Shown here: positions 53,299-64,000 of the stretch, one piece after another | How positions within the stretch are numbered: the stretch's first letter is position 1 | Layout of the letters: each line of letters starts with the position of its first letter | Assembly: GCA_028023455.1 (NCBI GenBank) | Contig: JAQFVV010006312.1 | Span: 1,800,001 to 1,864,000 of the forward strand | Direction: 5' to 3' | DNA length: 64,000 nt | From: Epiperipatus broadwayi | Taxonomy: Eukaryota > Onychophora > Udeonychophora > Euonychophora > Peripatidae | The notes under the pieces: generated by a model | The model's input: only the letters and a program-made list of their open reading frames with translations | What the model was told of the DNA's origin: nothing | Database searches by the model: none | Translations under genes and position numbers: made by a program

Positions 53299-55559
53299 TG
53301 ACAGTCAGATGATGTATGTTGGTTTAACCCAGTTCGAATACTAGGCAAAAGTACCTCGAGGCCACCCATACGCGAGATATTAAATCAAGAATACTACGAC
53401 CTCTGCCCATTCGCCTATTCTCGAGGCCTGATCACAAACAAACAACACTATCTGAGCCATGCATAAATTATTTTTCAACCGGCGACAGCTTAGCATCAGC
53501 GGAAAGAAACATGGACAGGAAACTTACGGAACTAAATAGTTAAATGTGCAAAAGTACTAAGAAATATGTGTTTTGCATGCCTGGATCATTAGAAAAGTAA
53601 AATAAAGCATTATAATAAAATTAGGAAACTCAAGCCTTTGATAGTTAAATAATATGTTTAATTAATGGCTTTAAAATATGAATAATGATTTAATCGCCTC
53701 CGCTATTCCTCTAAATTAATGAAACAAACTAATTAGACAATAAAAACGGATTAATAGGTTTGCGGTCTAAATCTTTTCCCAATTTTAATAAAATTGTCAA
53801 CTCGATCTTCTCGATAAAGTACAATAAAAAAAGGATCTTTCGCAAAGCATTTCTAATTGCTTTGCGCTAAAAACAGTTTAAAATTATTTAAGACGTATAT
53901 AGCTAAATCAGATATATGTAATAAGCTAGTGGCGGACAAAAGAGGCGTTATCGAGGAGATCAAGTTGGCAAACAAAAGAAACTGACTCGTATTTAATTAA
54001 CAAACCCAAATAAAACTGGAAAGAGATTTTACTTGAACAAAAATTAACTTTTAAACTTAACCGCAATGGAATACTAAATATTTACACATGTTAGTAATGA
54101 AGAATAGCGAAGGAAAAAAAAGGTTAAAATATATAGATGATCACACAATATATATATATTTAAGACTAGTCTAATAAAAATGGTTACATAACATATATAA
54201 TTAAATACTACATTTCATACATATAATTCAATGAAGCAATTAAAAAAAAAGGTATGAACAAAAGGTAGCATAAGAAATAGTTCAATGGAGGAGATACGAT
54301 TACCGTCCTTTTTTCCTTGGTCATGTTCCCTACGGCATTCGTGGCTTGATCCGACCATCGATAGGTATTTGTCCGGACAATGAAAATGGAAATATGTAGT
54401 ATGGTTCCACGAAAAGTTCTCCAGACACGGCACAGAGTTCAGATGATGATTGAGTGGATACTATGGCATTTTGGATGGTATTCAGGAACCTCGGCGATAG
54501 GCAAAGCTATTTATTTGCCTAGCCAAGCATATTCATTTCCCTCAAAATACTGTTGCTTTTAACTTGAGCATGTTCAAACCTCTCCATGATTTTGAAGATG
54601 GCAGTTGTCTACTTTTTTTAAATAAAATCTCCACAAGCAAAATCTGAAAAAGTTCTCCAAAGAGAAATCTGAATGCCAGCAAGAAAACTTTGAATGAATC
54701 ACCTTCAAAAGGAAAATCTGAATAATTGATCTTTTTCCAAAAGGAAACTCTGATTGACTTGTTCTTTTTCAAAAAGGAAAATCTGAATAATCTGACTCCT
54801 TCAAAAAGAAAAATCTGAATCCTTCAAAAAGAAAAATCTGAATAATTCAAAAAGAAAAATCTGAATCCTTCAAAAAGACAAATCTGAATAATTCAAAAAG
54901 AAAAATCTGAATAATCTAGTCTTTTGTTCTCCCTTCTATTTATACCCTCTCTGTCAGCTAACTTCTATTGTTTGTATGATCTGAGATCTTGATAAGCCTC
55001 CCCATGCTCCTTTGTTTCAAAATAACATTTTCTAAAAATAACTTTTATTTTTTTACTCTAGATTTCTTTCTTTAAAGTTTGAATTCTATTAATTAAAAAG
55101 AAAGAAAGAGAAGGCCATCTTTAATTAGACTTGAATGGGCTTAACTAATTAAAAATATACATTCTTTTAGAAAATGTTGGCGGGCTTATCTCAAAATCAA
55201 ATCATACTAAATATTTGAACAAGATTTAAAAGTAAAAAATACATTATTTCTTTTAATAATATAAGCATTTGATTTCAGCAGAATTTTGCATTAACTCATA
55301 TATATATATGCTTGACGTATATATATGTTTGACTAAAAGGTTTTCACAAGTAATATTTTTAACAGCAATTTAATGTTAGAATGGAATTTACTTAAAAGAA
55401 AATATTTAAAAGCAAATACAAATTTAATAAACGTAATTAATTTTAGCTGTAATGCAAAACCCTGCTGATATTGGACTATAAACTTAATTTAGGTTTACAA
55501 TATTAATTAAGTTTATAGGAAGATGTGAAGCATGGATCGGACTTCAGATCCATTGCTTC
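53299..55559. mobile_element. candidate element: GC-richer island between (AT)n runs
   Basis: The sequence starts TGTGACAGTCAGATGATG after (AT)n and ends CCATTGCTTCA before (AT)n. The TG...CA ends and AT-repeat flanks suggest an insertion of about 2.26 kb. Its first 200 bases are clearly GC-richer than the window (GTACCTCGAGGCCACCCATACGCG region). Inside are a minisatellite (54640-54925) and a TATA-like CTATTTATACCC at 54939-54950. No protein is readable. It may be a large LTR or a non-autonomous element; this is a weak inference. Confidence 0.35.
54640..54925. repeat. minisatellite of CTGAAT-AAAAAGGAAAATCTGAAT units
   Basis: Units of about 17-35 bp built on TTCAAAAAGAAAAATCTGAAT are repeated about ten times. 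They are more regular at the right (54795-54920) than at the left, where longer, diverged units (TTCTCCAAAGAGAAATCTGAAT) occur. Confidence 0.85.
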
Positions 55560-55581
55560 AATATATATATATATATATATA

Positions 55582-56355
55582 TGAGAACCATCCACTAACA
55601 TTTCATTTATTTTTTATAGTCTTTGTCAATAGTAAACATTTCAAAAATTTATCTAAAGTTTCAAGCACAAATACATAAATAAAAACACACCAAAAACCCA
55701 TATAATGTATTAATAAATATAAAAACTAATACTTTTCAAAAAAATGTAATATTTTTTCTTTTAATCATTTCTTTTTTATTTTTAAAATTTTATATGGAGA
55801 AAAATCATTAACATTATAAAATCTAACTTTGAATTTATTCCTTGATAAAAAATTGACTAAAAATTTCAACATATATATAGTATTTAATTTGAGAAAGGTG
55901 TTGATATTATTTTCTATATTTAGAGAAATTTTTTGTAATTAAATCTTATCTTGAAATGGTACATTTAATTTAAAACTGAAAATAATTATATTCCATAGAA
56001 TAAAAACTGTAAAATAAGTGCAAATGCTATTAAGATTATCAGTATAAAGTTTATCAATATAAAGTTTTTCTTTAATTATTCTTTCACTTTATATTTCTTT
56101 CTTTATCAATCTTTTTGATCTTATAATTATCATGTTTATTATTTTTAAAATGTAATTAAGATAGAAATATTGAATGTAAAAAAAAAACATAATGAAAGAA
56201 TGATTAAATAAAAACATATTAATAAACAAGGATCTAAATTTAATGTTTTTACTGTTATACCCCATTCTTTTGTGACACAATGTCTTAAAAGGTAGGTTTT
56301 TGTAATGTTAATGATTTTATTGTTTTTTAAAATTAAAAAAACAAAACAAAACAAT
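55582..56355. other. non-coding AT-rich DNA
   Basis: No gene or repeat family is recognised. The two overlapping minus-strand frames at 56089-56354 have no domain. Confidence 0.45.
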
Positions 56356-57051
56356 TAGTTGTATTTTTATATTGGACTATTTCCATCATCTAATATGTGT
56401 GTTGAATGTCTTTAGAAAAGTTTTAATTTTTAGTTAAATATTCCAAATGCATTCAACTGTTAGTAATATCACAGCAAACAGGTTAGTATATGCACCAACT
56501 GTTAGTAATATCACAGCAAACAAATGTTAATAATATCACAGCAAACAGGTTAGTATACGCACAACATTTCGAGAGGTATTTTTCTCCCCTCTTCTTCAGG
56601 TGTTGCTGGCCTGACCAGTGACAGTACTAGCATGGGATTCGAACCTGGGTCCTTAGATTCTTGATTCAGTTGGTTAGAGCATTACCTTAAATTTCAATAA
56701 TCAAGAATCTAAGGACCCAGGTTCGAATCCCATGCTAGTGCTGTCACTGGTCAGGCCAGCAACACCTGAAGAAGAGGGGAGAAAAATACCTCTCGAAATG
56801 TTGTGCGTATACTAACCTGTTTGCTGTGATATTACTAACAGTTAGTGCATATACTAACCTGTTTGCTGTGATATTATTAACATTTGTTTGCTGTGATATT
56901 ACTAACAGTTGGTGCATATACTAACCTGTTTGCTGTGATATTACTAACAGTTGAATGCATTTGGAATATTTAACTAAAAATTAAAACTTTTCTAAAGACA
57001 TTCAACACACATATTAGATGATGGAAATAGTCCAATATAAAAATACAACTA
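56356..57051. repeat. foldback with internal tandem units and tRNA-like core
   Basis: The left arm 56356-56666 and right arm 56699-57051 are reverse complements. Both arms contain tandem copies of a 36-41 bp unit (CTGTTAGTAATATCACAGCA plus AACAGGTTAGTATATGCAC), and the right arm has one extra unit. The 32-nt centre carries CAGTTGGTTAGAGCAT, a canonical tRNA D-arm/A box. GGTTCGAATCCC, a perfect B box, follows 38 bases later in the right arm. The core is thus a tRNA-derived SINE head embedded in a hairpin. Confidence 0.88.
56667..56731 (+). ncRNA. tRNA-derived Pol III promoter (A and B boxes)
   Basis: The A box CAGTTGGTTAGAGCAT at 56667-56682 and B box GGTTCGAATCCC at 56720-56731 have tRNA-like spacing. 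The intervening sequence does not fold into a normal anticodon arm, so this is a SINE promoter rather than a tRNA gene. Transcription by Pol III is inferred. Confidence 0.6.
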
Positions 57052-57359
57052 GAACACCATCATCACAAACCTTCAGAAAAACAAAACAATGATTTGGGGA
57101 TAAAATATTTATATATTTGTCTTTTTAAATATACATTTTTTTATTTATGTGTTTATATATAAGTATATTGTATTTCAAATAAATTTCTGAAATACATTTA
57201 TGCCTAAACAAAGATTATAGTAAATAATTGCAACATTGTTGGATATTTCTCATGTGTGCAGGACTATTTTAGAAATAAATACGTTAGTTTTTTTTAAAAA
57301 AAAGTTTAATGAAATTTAGATATATACATTTTTTTTTCAAAACAGTTAAATATGTCTTG
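57052..57359. other. non-coding AT-rich DNA
   Basis: Nothing is recognised between the foldback and the gypsy LTR-like region. Confidence 0.45.
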
Positions 57360-57875
57360 TGTTTGGTTAGGCTTACAGGTTCGGTCCAAACCAACAGTTA
57401 CAAAAAGAACAACTACTCAATAATTAAAAGGTACAATTTATTAGTATTAAAAATATACACACTTAAACAATAATATACATATATTGTTTATACAAGTTAA
57501 TGCTGAGGTACTTGTATCAAGTAATGGAGCTTGCTTCCAGCTAATGATTACCCTGCCTCATGAGCTCTGGTAAAACTCTTCTAGCTATGTATTTAGCTTG
57601 CCTCGAGTCAAGTGCAGACGTAGCAGTTTCCAGTCCATAGGTGGACTATACTACCCTTGCTGATTGCGGAGGGTTTATTGGAGAGCATGTTCAGTCATTC
57701 AGCTTAACAGACAATTGCTCTCTACCTTGCCACCAAAAGGCTGACTATTTAATGGCAGATTCCCTACCTTACTGGAAACATGTGGATTTGGTGCATGAAC
57801 CCCAGTGAAGGATGTAATCTTTGGATAGAAACTAGGTGCTAGCCAATCAGGTAAAGAATCTGAAATAGTCCACTT
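57360..57875 (-). repeat. candidate gypsy 3' LTR
   Basis: On the minus strand it follows the pol stop directly. It contains CAAT-type GATTGGCTAGCACC, a CTCCAATAAACCC block and TAATAAATTG near the end, and it is GC-richer than its flanks. About 57715-57890 is matched in direct orientation by 61575-61750 (TTTAATGGCAGAT.CCCTACC, GTGCTAGCCAATCAGGTAA.GAATCT). Exact LTR ends are not established because a second full LTR was not found. Confidence 0.5.
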
Positions 57876-58510
57876 CTAAAGTTCAAGGTCAGCTATGACA
57901 TCTCTCCCCTGGCTAAAATTAGCTCTGGAGGACATAGACCTTGAGATGTGCTGGATGACATATTGATGCTTGGTTGGTTTCTCCAGTTGATTGCTGTTCC
58001 TGTCTTCATCTTCTTTTCTTGATGAACTTGTTCCTGGTTGTATGCTGTTGTCTTGATTTTGCTGTTTGTCTGCTCTGCTAAAGGTACTCATCCCAGGTTG
58101 ACCACTGCTTTTATTAGCTTCTAATGTGTGGTTGAGTCTTAGATGGTTGTGATGGTGATGATGACCATCTTCTGTTAGCACAACTACAGTGTTGGGACCT
58201 TTTATTTGAGTCACCATTGCAGATATCCATTTTGTGGACCTGTAGTACATATGACAGAGTACTTGTTTCCCTATTTGGAGTTTTATTTTGTTTTTATCTT
58301 ATTGTTCAAGTTTGGCATCAGGTTTCAGGATTTATAGTAACCAATAATTCTTAAAGGTCTGATGAATAACAGTTTCACAGGAGTCTTCCCTGTTACTGTG
58401 CTTGGAGTGAAGTCCTGTGCTAGCAGAGTCCTGGCAATTCTGGTATTCCAACTTCCTGTATTCATTTTTGTTATCAACTTTTTGTTGATGACTTTTAATC
58501 AGATTTTATC
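57876..58510 (-). pseudogene. Ty3/gypsy integrase C-terminal tail, joined to protease
   Basis: The minus strand reads NTGSWNTRIARTLLAQDFTP, STVTGKTPVKLLFIRPLRI (end of the integrase core, about 58450-58350). Then come YYRSTKWISAMVTQIKGPNT, VVVLTEDGHHHHHNHLRLNH and a hydrophilic tail ending DVIADLEL at 57876. The GK.P..LLF.RPLR and W....V.....GP...V.L..G...(R)H..HL patterns are typical of gypsy integrases. Upstream at 58559 is protease, so RT, RNase H and the integrase catalytic core are missing from this strand: an internal deletion. Confidence 0.8.
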
Positions 58511-58558
58511 TTTGATACTATTGTGATCTGGTTCACTCTGAACTCTTAAGTGACTGAA

Positions 58559-59090
58559 CTAGTCATGGCCTATTCTATCACTATGGTTACCTAATGCCAC
58601 TACCAGTGGTAGGTATATAGTTTGGTTAGGCATACTAATTTTTCCTGTTGTTTGACCCAACAGTTTGATTTTATTCCCTTGATAGTCTGATATTGACCTA
58701 CTGCAAGAGTGCAGTTTATATTTATTCTTTTTATTAATGACTGCCAATGTTTTTTTTGAAACCATAGACACTTCTCACTCTGTGTCAAATTCCATCTTAA
58801 CTGGTGTATCATTAATTATGACAGTGTGTATAAACCCAGACTTATCATCTCTAATATGGTTTATACAGGTAACTTGCATATGTTTCTTATAAGTGCCTTT
58901 ACTGTGTTTAGGAATAGCTGTTTCTATTTTTGACTTGGCTGTTTGTCTTTTCAATTTCAGATATGCCACCTTTATATGTCTAACTTGCTTGCAAAATGTG
59001 GATATTGCCTTGTGGTACAGGTGTTCTGTATGTATGTGCATGTGCTCATTGCATCTATAACAAAGTCATGGGGTATTTGATGCTGAGTTA
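58559..59090 (-). pseudogene. Ty3/gypsy zinc knuckle and protease, broken
   Basis: Minus strand. The nucleocapsid region reads CYRCNEHMHIHTEHLYHKAI then FCKQVRHIKVAYLKLKRQTA (about 59065-58915), a degenerate pair of Cys/His knuckles. Aspartic protease follows: MEFDTE, stop at about 58775, EVSMVSKKTLAVI, then GNKIKLLGQTTGKIS and LVVALGNHSDRIGHDWF. The active site DTG/S-S/A is damaged (DTE plus stop). The protease normally cleaves the gag-pol polyprotein. Confidence 0.8.
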
Positions 59091-59219
59091 TCTGAGCTGA
59101 GTGTGTACTTAGGTGATCCAGTGTCATGCTCAATTTTTGCACTTCATACTTAGTAAGTCTTTTTATGGGGTAGCTTGACTAACTATTGTCTCTGCTAGTC
59201 CTGCTTGAGCTATCACTGT

Positions 59220-59686
59220 CTCAAATCTAGGTCCAGAATTATTAACATTTTCAGCTTCAAATTGTGATCATTTATACCACAAATAAAATGATCATGAAGT
59301 GTTTCATTCATGAACTCTTTGAAATCACACTTCAAGGCTAATATACGGATTTAGGTTGCAAATTCTTGAGCTGCTTCATCCTGTTCTTGTATGCTGAGAT
59401 TAAAATGGTATCTCTGCATTATTGTCAAGGATTTAGGAGCAAAATACTCTGTGAGAATTGCCAACACTCTGTCAAAATCCAGCTCCAGTTGGGTTACAGC
59501 TGTAGATTGAGACTTGAGTATTTCATATGTTTGTGGACCTATTATGGTCAGTAGTATGGCTAACTTTACCTCAGGATTTTTTATCTGGTTAGCATGTAAG
59601 TAAAAAGTTAAATGCTCTTTATAATTTGGCCATCTCTCAGGTTGAATCAGATCAAAAGATTCCATAGAGATGATTGCTTTAGCCAT
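59220..59686 (-). pseudogene. Ty3/gypsy gag (capsid) fragment
   Basis: The ATG at 59686 begins MAKAIISMESFDLIQPERWP then NYKEHLTFYLHANQI, AILLTIIGPQTYEIL, VLAILTEYFAPKSLTIMQRY. After a stop at 59351 the same frame continues IRILALKCDFKEFMNETLHD and FICGINDHNLK. The W..Y...L..Y..AN.I, LLT..G...Y..L and L....F..PK....R..F patterns are those of gypsy capsid. It assembles the particle that carries element RNA. Interrupted by one stop and then decayed. Confidence 0.85.
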
Positions 59687-59699
59687 CTTTATTTATTTG

Positions 59700-60360
59700 T
59701 GTGAGTCATCACTCAAAATTATTTTGTACTATGTAGTTGTTTAAAATCGATTTTTGTATTTATTTTCTGAATAACCACTTGTAATTAATTGGGTTTTACT
59801 GGTATGTTATTGAAACTAACTCAACAAAGCTTTTAAACCACTAGAGTGAGCCTTGTTGCTGTCTAATGAGTAAAAGTTCTGTGATTGGTTGTAGCTTCAA
59901 ATTGACATGCCTTTGCATAGTTTTTTTTAAAAATCACCATAATGAATTTACAGCAAATGTAAATTTTTTCAAAAAGAAAAATAATAAAACAAATACGCAA
60001 AATACACAGTCGCATATTTATTTCATATGTTTAGATATAATTTTTTCAGCCATGAGGGAAAAATTTCCACGTGACTGCCAGATCTGTTGAAACTGGTGTC
60101 TTTTATACTATAATTTTTCCAGCCACGAGGCAAAAATTTTTAAAATGTCTGACTGCACCAGATCTGTTGTAACTGGCATAGTTTATTCTATAATTTTTTC
60201 CAACCATGAGGGAAATTTTTCTCTGTGACTCCATTTATCACTAAATGGAGAGATAAAACCTACCAGTTGTAGGTGCAGATCACTTCCACTAGTTTTGTGT
60301 ACCAAAGTAGAGACAGAGATTGAGAAATCGCAGGCAGCTGGTGTAATTTGAGCCCATTTC
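59700..60360. repeat. spacer with 85-bp tandem repeat between gypsy halves
   Basis: About 60035-60230 contains 2.5 copies of a unit of about 85 bp: TATAATTTTTTCAGCCATGAGG, AAATTT...GTGACTG, CCAGATCTGTTG.AACTGG. It may be the gypsy 5' UTR or LTR remnant. No ORF. Confidence 0.6.
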
Positions 60361-61575
60361 ATATTCTGAATGGGCTACCCCTATAGTACGAATTATCAAA
60401 GAGAATGGTGATATATGGATATGTGGAGATTATCATTGTACAATCAACAAAGCACTTGATCCAGATAATTATCCACTGCCATCAGTCAAGCAAATCCTAG
60501 CCACATTGTTAGGTGGTAGGTTTTTTTCCAAAATTGACCTAAAGCATGCATACTTGAAACTACTTGTGAATGGCTAGGCTGCAAAAACATTATCAATAAT
60601 AACCCATAAGGTATTCTTCAAAATGAACTGAATATCTTTTGGTATTTTGGTCACCCCAGCAATATTCCAAAGAGTTATGGATAAACTGACTACAGGAATA
60701 CTGGATATGCTACCATACTTTGATGATGTCTTACTAACCCAAAAAACTCTGGAGTGCCACAAAAGAACTCCTAGATAAATTCAAAGCCTCTGGCATTTAA
60801 AATAAACCCAGAAAAGTGCATATTTGAAGCCAGAGAGCTTGAGTTTCTGGGATACAAAATAAATGCTAGTGGCATTTATCCAACCTAAAAGAAGGTGATG
60901 GCAATAAAGATGGCCAAAACACCAGAAAATAAGAAGGAACTTCAGTTTTTTTAGGACTACTAAACTATTATGAAGTTTTTTTATACCATAAAAAGGAGAC
61001 TGCTGAACCACTATACAGGCTACTAGACAAAAAAGCTGCCTGGAAGTGGGACAGTAAGCATGTCAAAGCATTAGCATACTTTGACCTGGAAAGAGTGCTA
61101 ATGCTGACTTGTGACACATCACATGTAGGAACAGGGGAAGGGTTGTCCCATAGGAATAGTGATGGAACACACAGCCCTATTGCTTTTGCATCAAAGTATC
61201 TCTCTCGAGCTGAGAAAACCTATGCTCAAATAGATAGAGAAGTCCTGGTTTTGATCAATGGCATCAAAAAGTTCCATGACAATCTATATGGTAGATCATT
61301 TATTCTTCAGACAGATCATTAACCCCTTGTGGGGATTTTTGCATCTGATGAGAGAATCCCACAGAAATGCATCATCACAAATGCTGCAGTGGTTCAATTT
61401 CCTATCAGGCTATGACTTTACCCTTCAATATGTTGAGAGAAACCATATCCCTCATGTTGCATTACCTGCAGAAATGGAAGACAGTCCAACATCATCAAGT
61501 CAATCAATTAACATGATTGATCTAGACCCAACATTACCACTAAACAGCAAATCAGTGGCAGGGTGGACTAATAAT
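60361..61575 (+). pseudogene. Ty3/gypsy reverse transcriptase and RNase H, opposite strand
   Basis: The plus strand reads ATPIVRIIKENGDIWICGDY, INKALDPDNYPLPSVKQILA, FFSKIDLKHAYLKL, FGILVTPAIFQRVMD and the catalytic YFDDVLLT (about 60718-60741). After shifts, RNase H follows: LTCDTSHVGTGEGLSHRNSD, PIAFASKYLSRAEKTYAQID and FHDNLYGRSFILQTDH (to about 61322). The terminal DFTLQYVERNHIPHV lies at about 61412-61460. Several stops. These domains are exactly those missing from the minus-strand half at 57.9-59.7 kb, and they lie inverted relative to it. Confidence 0.88.
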
Positions 61576-61755
61576 GACCCTGAATTCCAAAAGTCTGACT
61601 GTTTAATGGCAGATCCCCTACCTTACTGGAAGCATGCAGATTTGGTGTGCAAACCACAGTAAAGGATTTAATCTCTTTGGATAACAACTGGGTGCTAGCC
61701 AATCAGGTAAGGAATCTAAAATAGTCCATTTCTAAAGGTAAGATCAGCTATGATA
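61576..61755 (-). repeat. second copy of gypsy pol-end/LTR segment
   Basis: Corresponds to 57715-57895 in direct orientation (shared AATGGCAGAT, CTTACTGGAA.CATG and GGTGCTAGCCAATCAGGTAA). Similarity stops near AAAAG.CTGACT on the left. It represents the end of pol plus the start of the LTR, in minus orientation. Confidence 0.65.
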
Positions 61756-64000
61756 GTCTGAAATTAATTTATGATTGAAATGGTTAATATATTGTTATTG
61801 ATATAATATAGAGCCTACATATTTACTCAGACAAGTGTAACTAGATACAACATCTTAGGTCATTAGGAACTCTTAAATCATTAGTTTCTTAACATAATGA
61901 AAAATGTTTCATATTCATTAAGATAATAACCAGAAGTTAGTCTAAATATCTGTTAGTTATTATCATCTAACTCTGGCTATTATATAGATGGATCTGAATA
62001 TGAATTAGATTACTGTTATCAGTATTTCACAATTGCAAATTGAAGTGAGTGTACAGTAAAACTTAATGTTTTGGTTAAAATATAAATAATTATTTATATT
62101 TCTTTTTAAAAATATTTTTTATAGTAAAAATGCTCTTTTCATATTATAAGTTAATTCAAATAAAACCGTTCTTATCTTTTATATTTAGAAACAATGATAT
62201 TACAAATTTAAAATGTGTTTTTTTTTTAAAACATCATTATAATTAATATTTTTTCTTTTGATAAATTAATATTTTTTAGAAATAGTTTTAATTTGATTTA
62301 GCTTTAATGCAATTCAGAATTTTTTTAAAATTTTAATATAACACATAATTCTATTTTTACGTGCTAATTAAGTTTTAAAAAATATGTAAAAATATTGTTC
62401 ATATGGAAACTTGATTTCAAATCTTAAAACATAAAATTCTGTGTGATTATATATATTTTTTTGCAAGCCATTAATTTATTAGATAAAACTATCATTTACA
62501 TACATGCATAGTAATTAGATTTTATTCATTGTCATTTTCAATTGTGGTTAATAAATGAACAGATGGAAAATTATTTTTATCAGTTAGCAGATCTCATCAC
62601 AGCATGGTGCAGAATCTCATTCTATTCCCTGACTATGCATGCATTTTGAAACAATCGTTACTCGTCAGATGAGTTAGAAATATCAAACACCTGTTAAATA
62701 GCTCCATACTCTTTCACCACACTTGTGCAAAGGCAACACTGGTTTTTATTCATTTTTAGCACTTTATTAAAGAGTGAAGTTTTAGTTTTTACCAATGAAT
62801 CCCTTATCTTATACAGACATGAGAATTTACATCTTTCATACTTCTAACTCACCTGACAAGTGAGAGAATGATCTGAATTTTTGTGCTGGTGGATAATTAT
62901 GCTGGACTACAGTTGATCAAAACAAATATTTAGAAAGAAAATTTAATCTTTTACCTTACTGTGAAATATTAAAATTATCTGTAGAAAATCTAAGTAAAAA
63001 GTAATTATGTGTATTTATCTCTATATAAATTTTATAAATAAAAGTACTACAAAAGTATAATAAAAAACATTGAAAATAACTCTCTGTAGAACAATATGAG
63101 CTATAGAAATTAAGAGCTACTGGATAAGTTTTTAGGTTCTGCCATTCGTCAGCAAATGAAGATTTAGTCACACATATCTATTAAATATAGTTTTAGTAGC
63201 AAGACAGAACTATTGTAGACGTTTTCTAGAAGCTTTGTTATTATTGATGGAGTTTATTTTAATATATAAGTAATAATACTAATTGAACACAAACATATAC
63301 CCTTCCAACATATAAAGAAAAGCCAAAAATGTATTATTAGGTACTTTCTAAGACATAACATTAAATCTATCAGTAACATATCGCGATTCCTGCCTATATC
63401 ATACTGTTCAGCAGCATTTTTTTTTCCTCAGAATATTTTTGTCATCTAATATAAGCTTTAGCAATCACCAAATGCCATATGATAATGCACATTAAATTCC
63501 TATTCAGGGCTATTCGATCCAATATCCTCACTAGTTTCTAATTTATGGCTTTCGACAGTGAGAAGTTTTTGAATCTGGTAGTACTTTACTTAGTTTTTTT
63601 TGGATCTAATGTACTTTTCTCTAGAAGCCATCTTTTATTTTCTTTGTTTTACTATCATGTTGCCATCTCAAATTAAAAACATGTTAATGTTTTCAACTCA
63701 AGCTAATTTGTCTGCATAGTTATATACATGTGAAAAGTTTATTACTATATATTGTGATAATGTTAGTTTTTTAATAATTATAGCAGCTTTATTTCATGAC
63801 TAAGATTGATAAAAAATAATAAGACATTATGCTGATCAATAGCATTTTTTTTCTTACTATATTTTTGAAACTTAGTGTAAGCTTTACTAATTACACAATA
63901 GATGGCAAAAAGGTGGTTAGAGAAACAAATTGCTGTTGAAAAGCATGATGTAAGTAAGAGGTAATGTCTTCTTGATTTTATATTAATCCTGGTCAAAGAA
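61756..64000. other. non-coding AT-rich DNA, nothing recognised
   Basis: No element, exon or RNA gene is supported. Minus-strand open frames at 62956-63171 and 63778-63996 lack domains and splice context. Confidence 0.5.

Noticed and set aside
54215-54772. Overlapping ORFs on both strands in the GC-richer island
   Set aside because: No recognisable domain; arise in a minisatellite-bearing stretch and overlap each other.
56440-57000. CRISPR-like array (regular 36-41 bp units)
   Set aside because: Units are contiguous tandem repeats without unique spacers and occur as an inverted pair in animal DNA.

Overview
This is a strongly AT-rich stretch of animal nuclear DNA, probably from an invertebrate; the sequence does not fix the phylum. 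The evidence for an animal is two GT-AG bounded exons of an M1-family aminopeptidase separated by a 16.5 kb intron, the standard genetic code, and a mixed load of retroelements: L1-like, CR1/jockey-like with a PHD-finger ORF1, Ty3/gypsy, and Penelope-like with a GIY-YIG domain. There are also tRNA-related SINE-like repeats and very long (TTA)n and (TATC)n microsatellites. There is no prokaryotic gene organisation, no CRISPR array and no operon.

Layout. 0-11 kb: non-coding DNA with old dispersed repeats, plus a decayed Ty3/gypsy pol on the minus strand (6.4-8.3 kb). 11.04-16.26 kb: one full-length L1-like retrotransposon, bounded by a perfect 16-bp target-site duplication but with broken ORFs. 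19.87-20.01 and 36.55-36.68 kb: the two aminopeptidase exons, plus strand. The intron between them holds a 5'-truncated CR1-like element (21.1-23.1 kb), a tRNA-like SINE fragment, three large inverted repeats, a 0.7 kb tetranucleotide array, a second CR1-like 3' end, and a decayed non-LTR element (30.4-32.1 kb). 37.86-42.73 kb: a complete, nearly intact CR1-like element on the minus strand between two (TAA)n arrays. 44-57 kb: a dispersed repeat, a Penelope-like GIY-YIG remnant, a 1 kb (ATT)n array, a near-perfect inverted repeat of a GIY-YIG-type 3' end, a GC-richer island with minisatellite, and a tRNA-containing foldback. 57.4-61.7 kb: a Ty3/gypsy element broken into oppositely oriented parts. 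61.8-64 kb: nothing recognised.

The only host gene seen is the aminopeptidase, and only part of its N-terminal domain lies on the two exons; the zinc-binding catalytic exons were not found. Everything else with coding character is selfish DNA. The most striking pattern is that the CR1-like elements sit inside (TTA)n microsatellites. A full-length copy and a truncated copy are each flanked on both sides by the same-strand (ATT)n array, and a third 3' end runs straight into (ATT)n. This suggests microsatellite-targeted retrotransposition. The second striking pattern is five large inverted repeats (arms of about 150 to 465 bp) that could give long double-stranded transcripts, three of them inside the aminopeptidase intron.

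All readings come from inspection by eye. Family names rest on recognised motifs; no database or alignment program was used.
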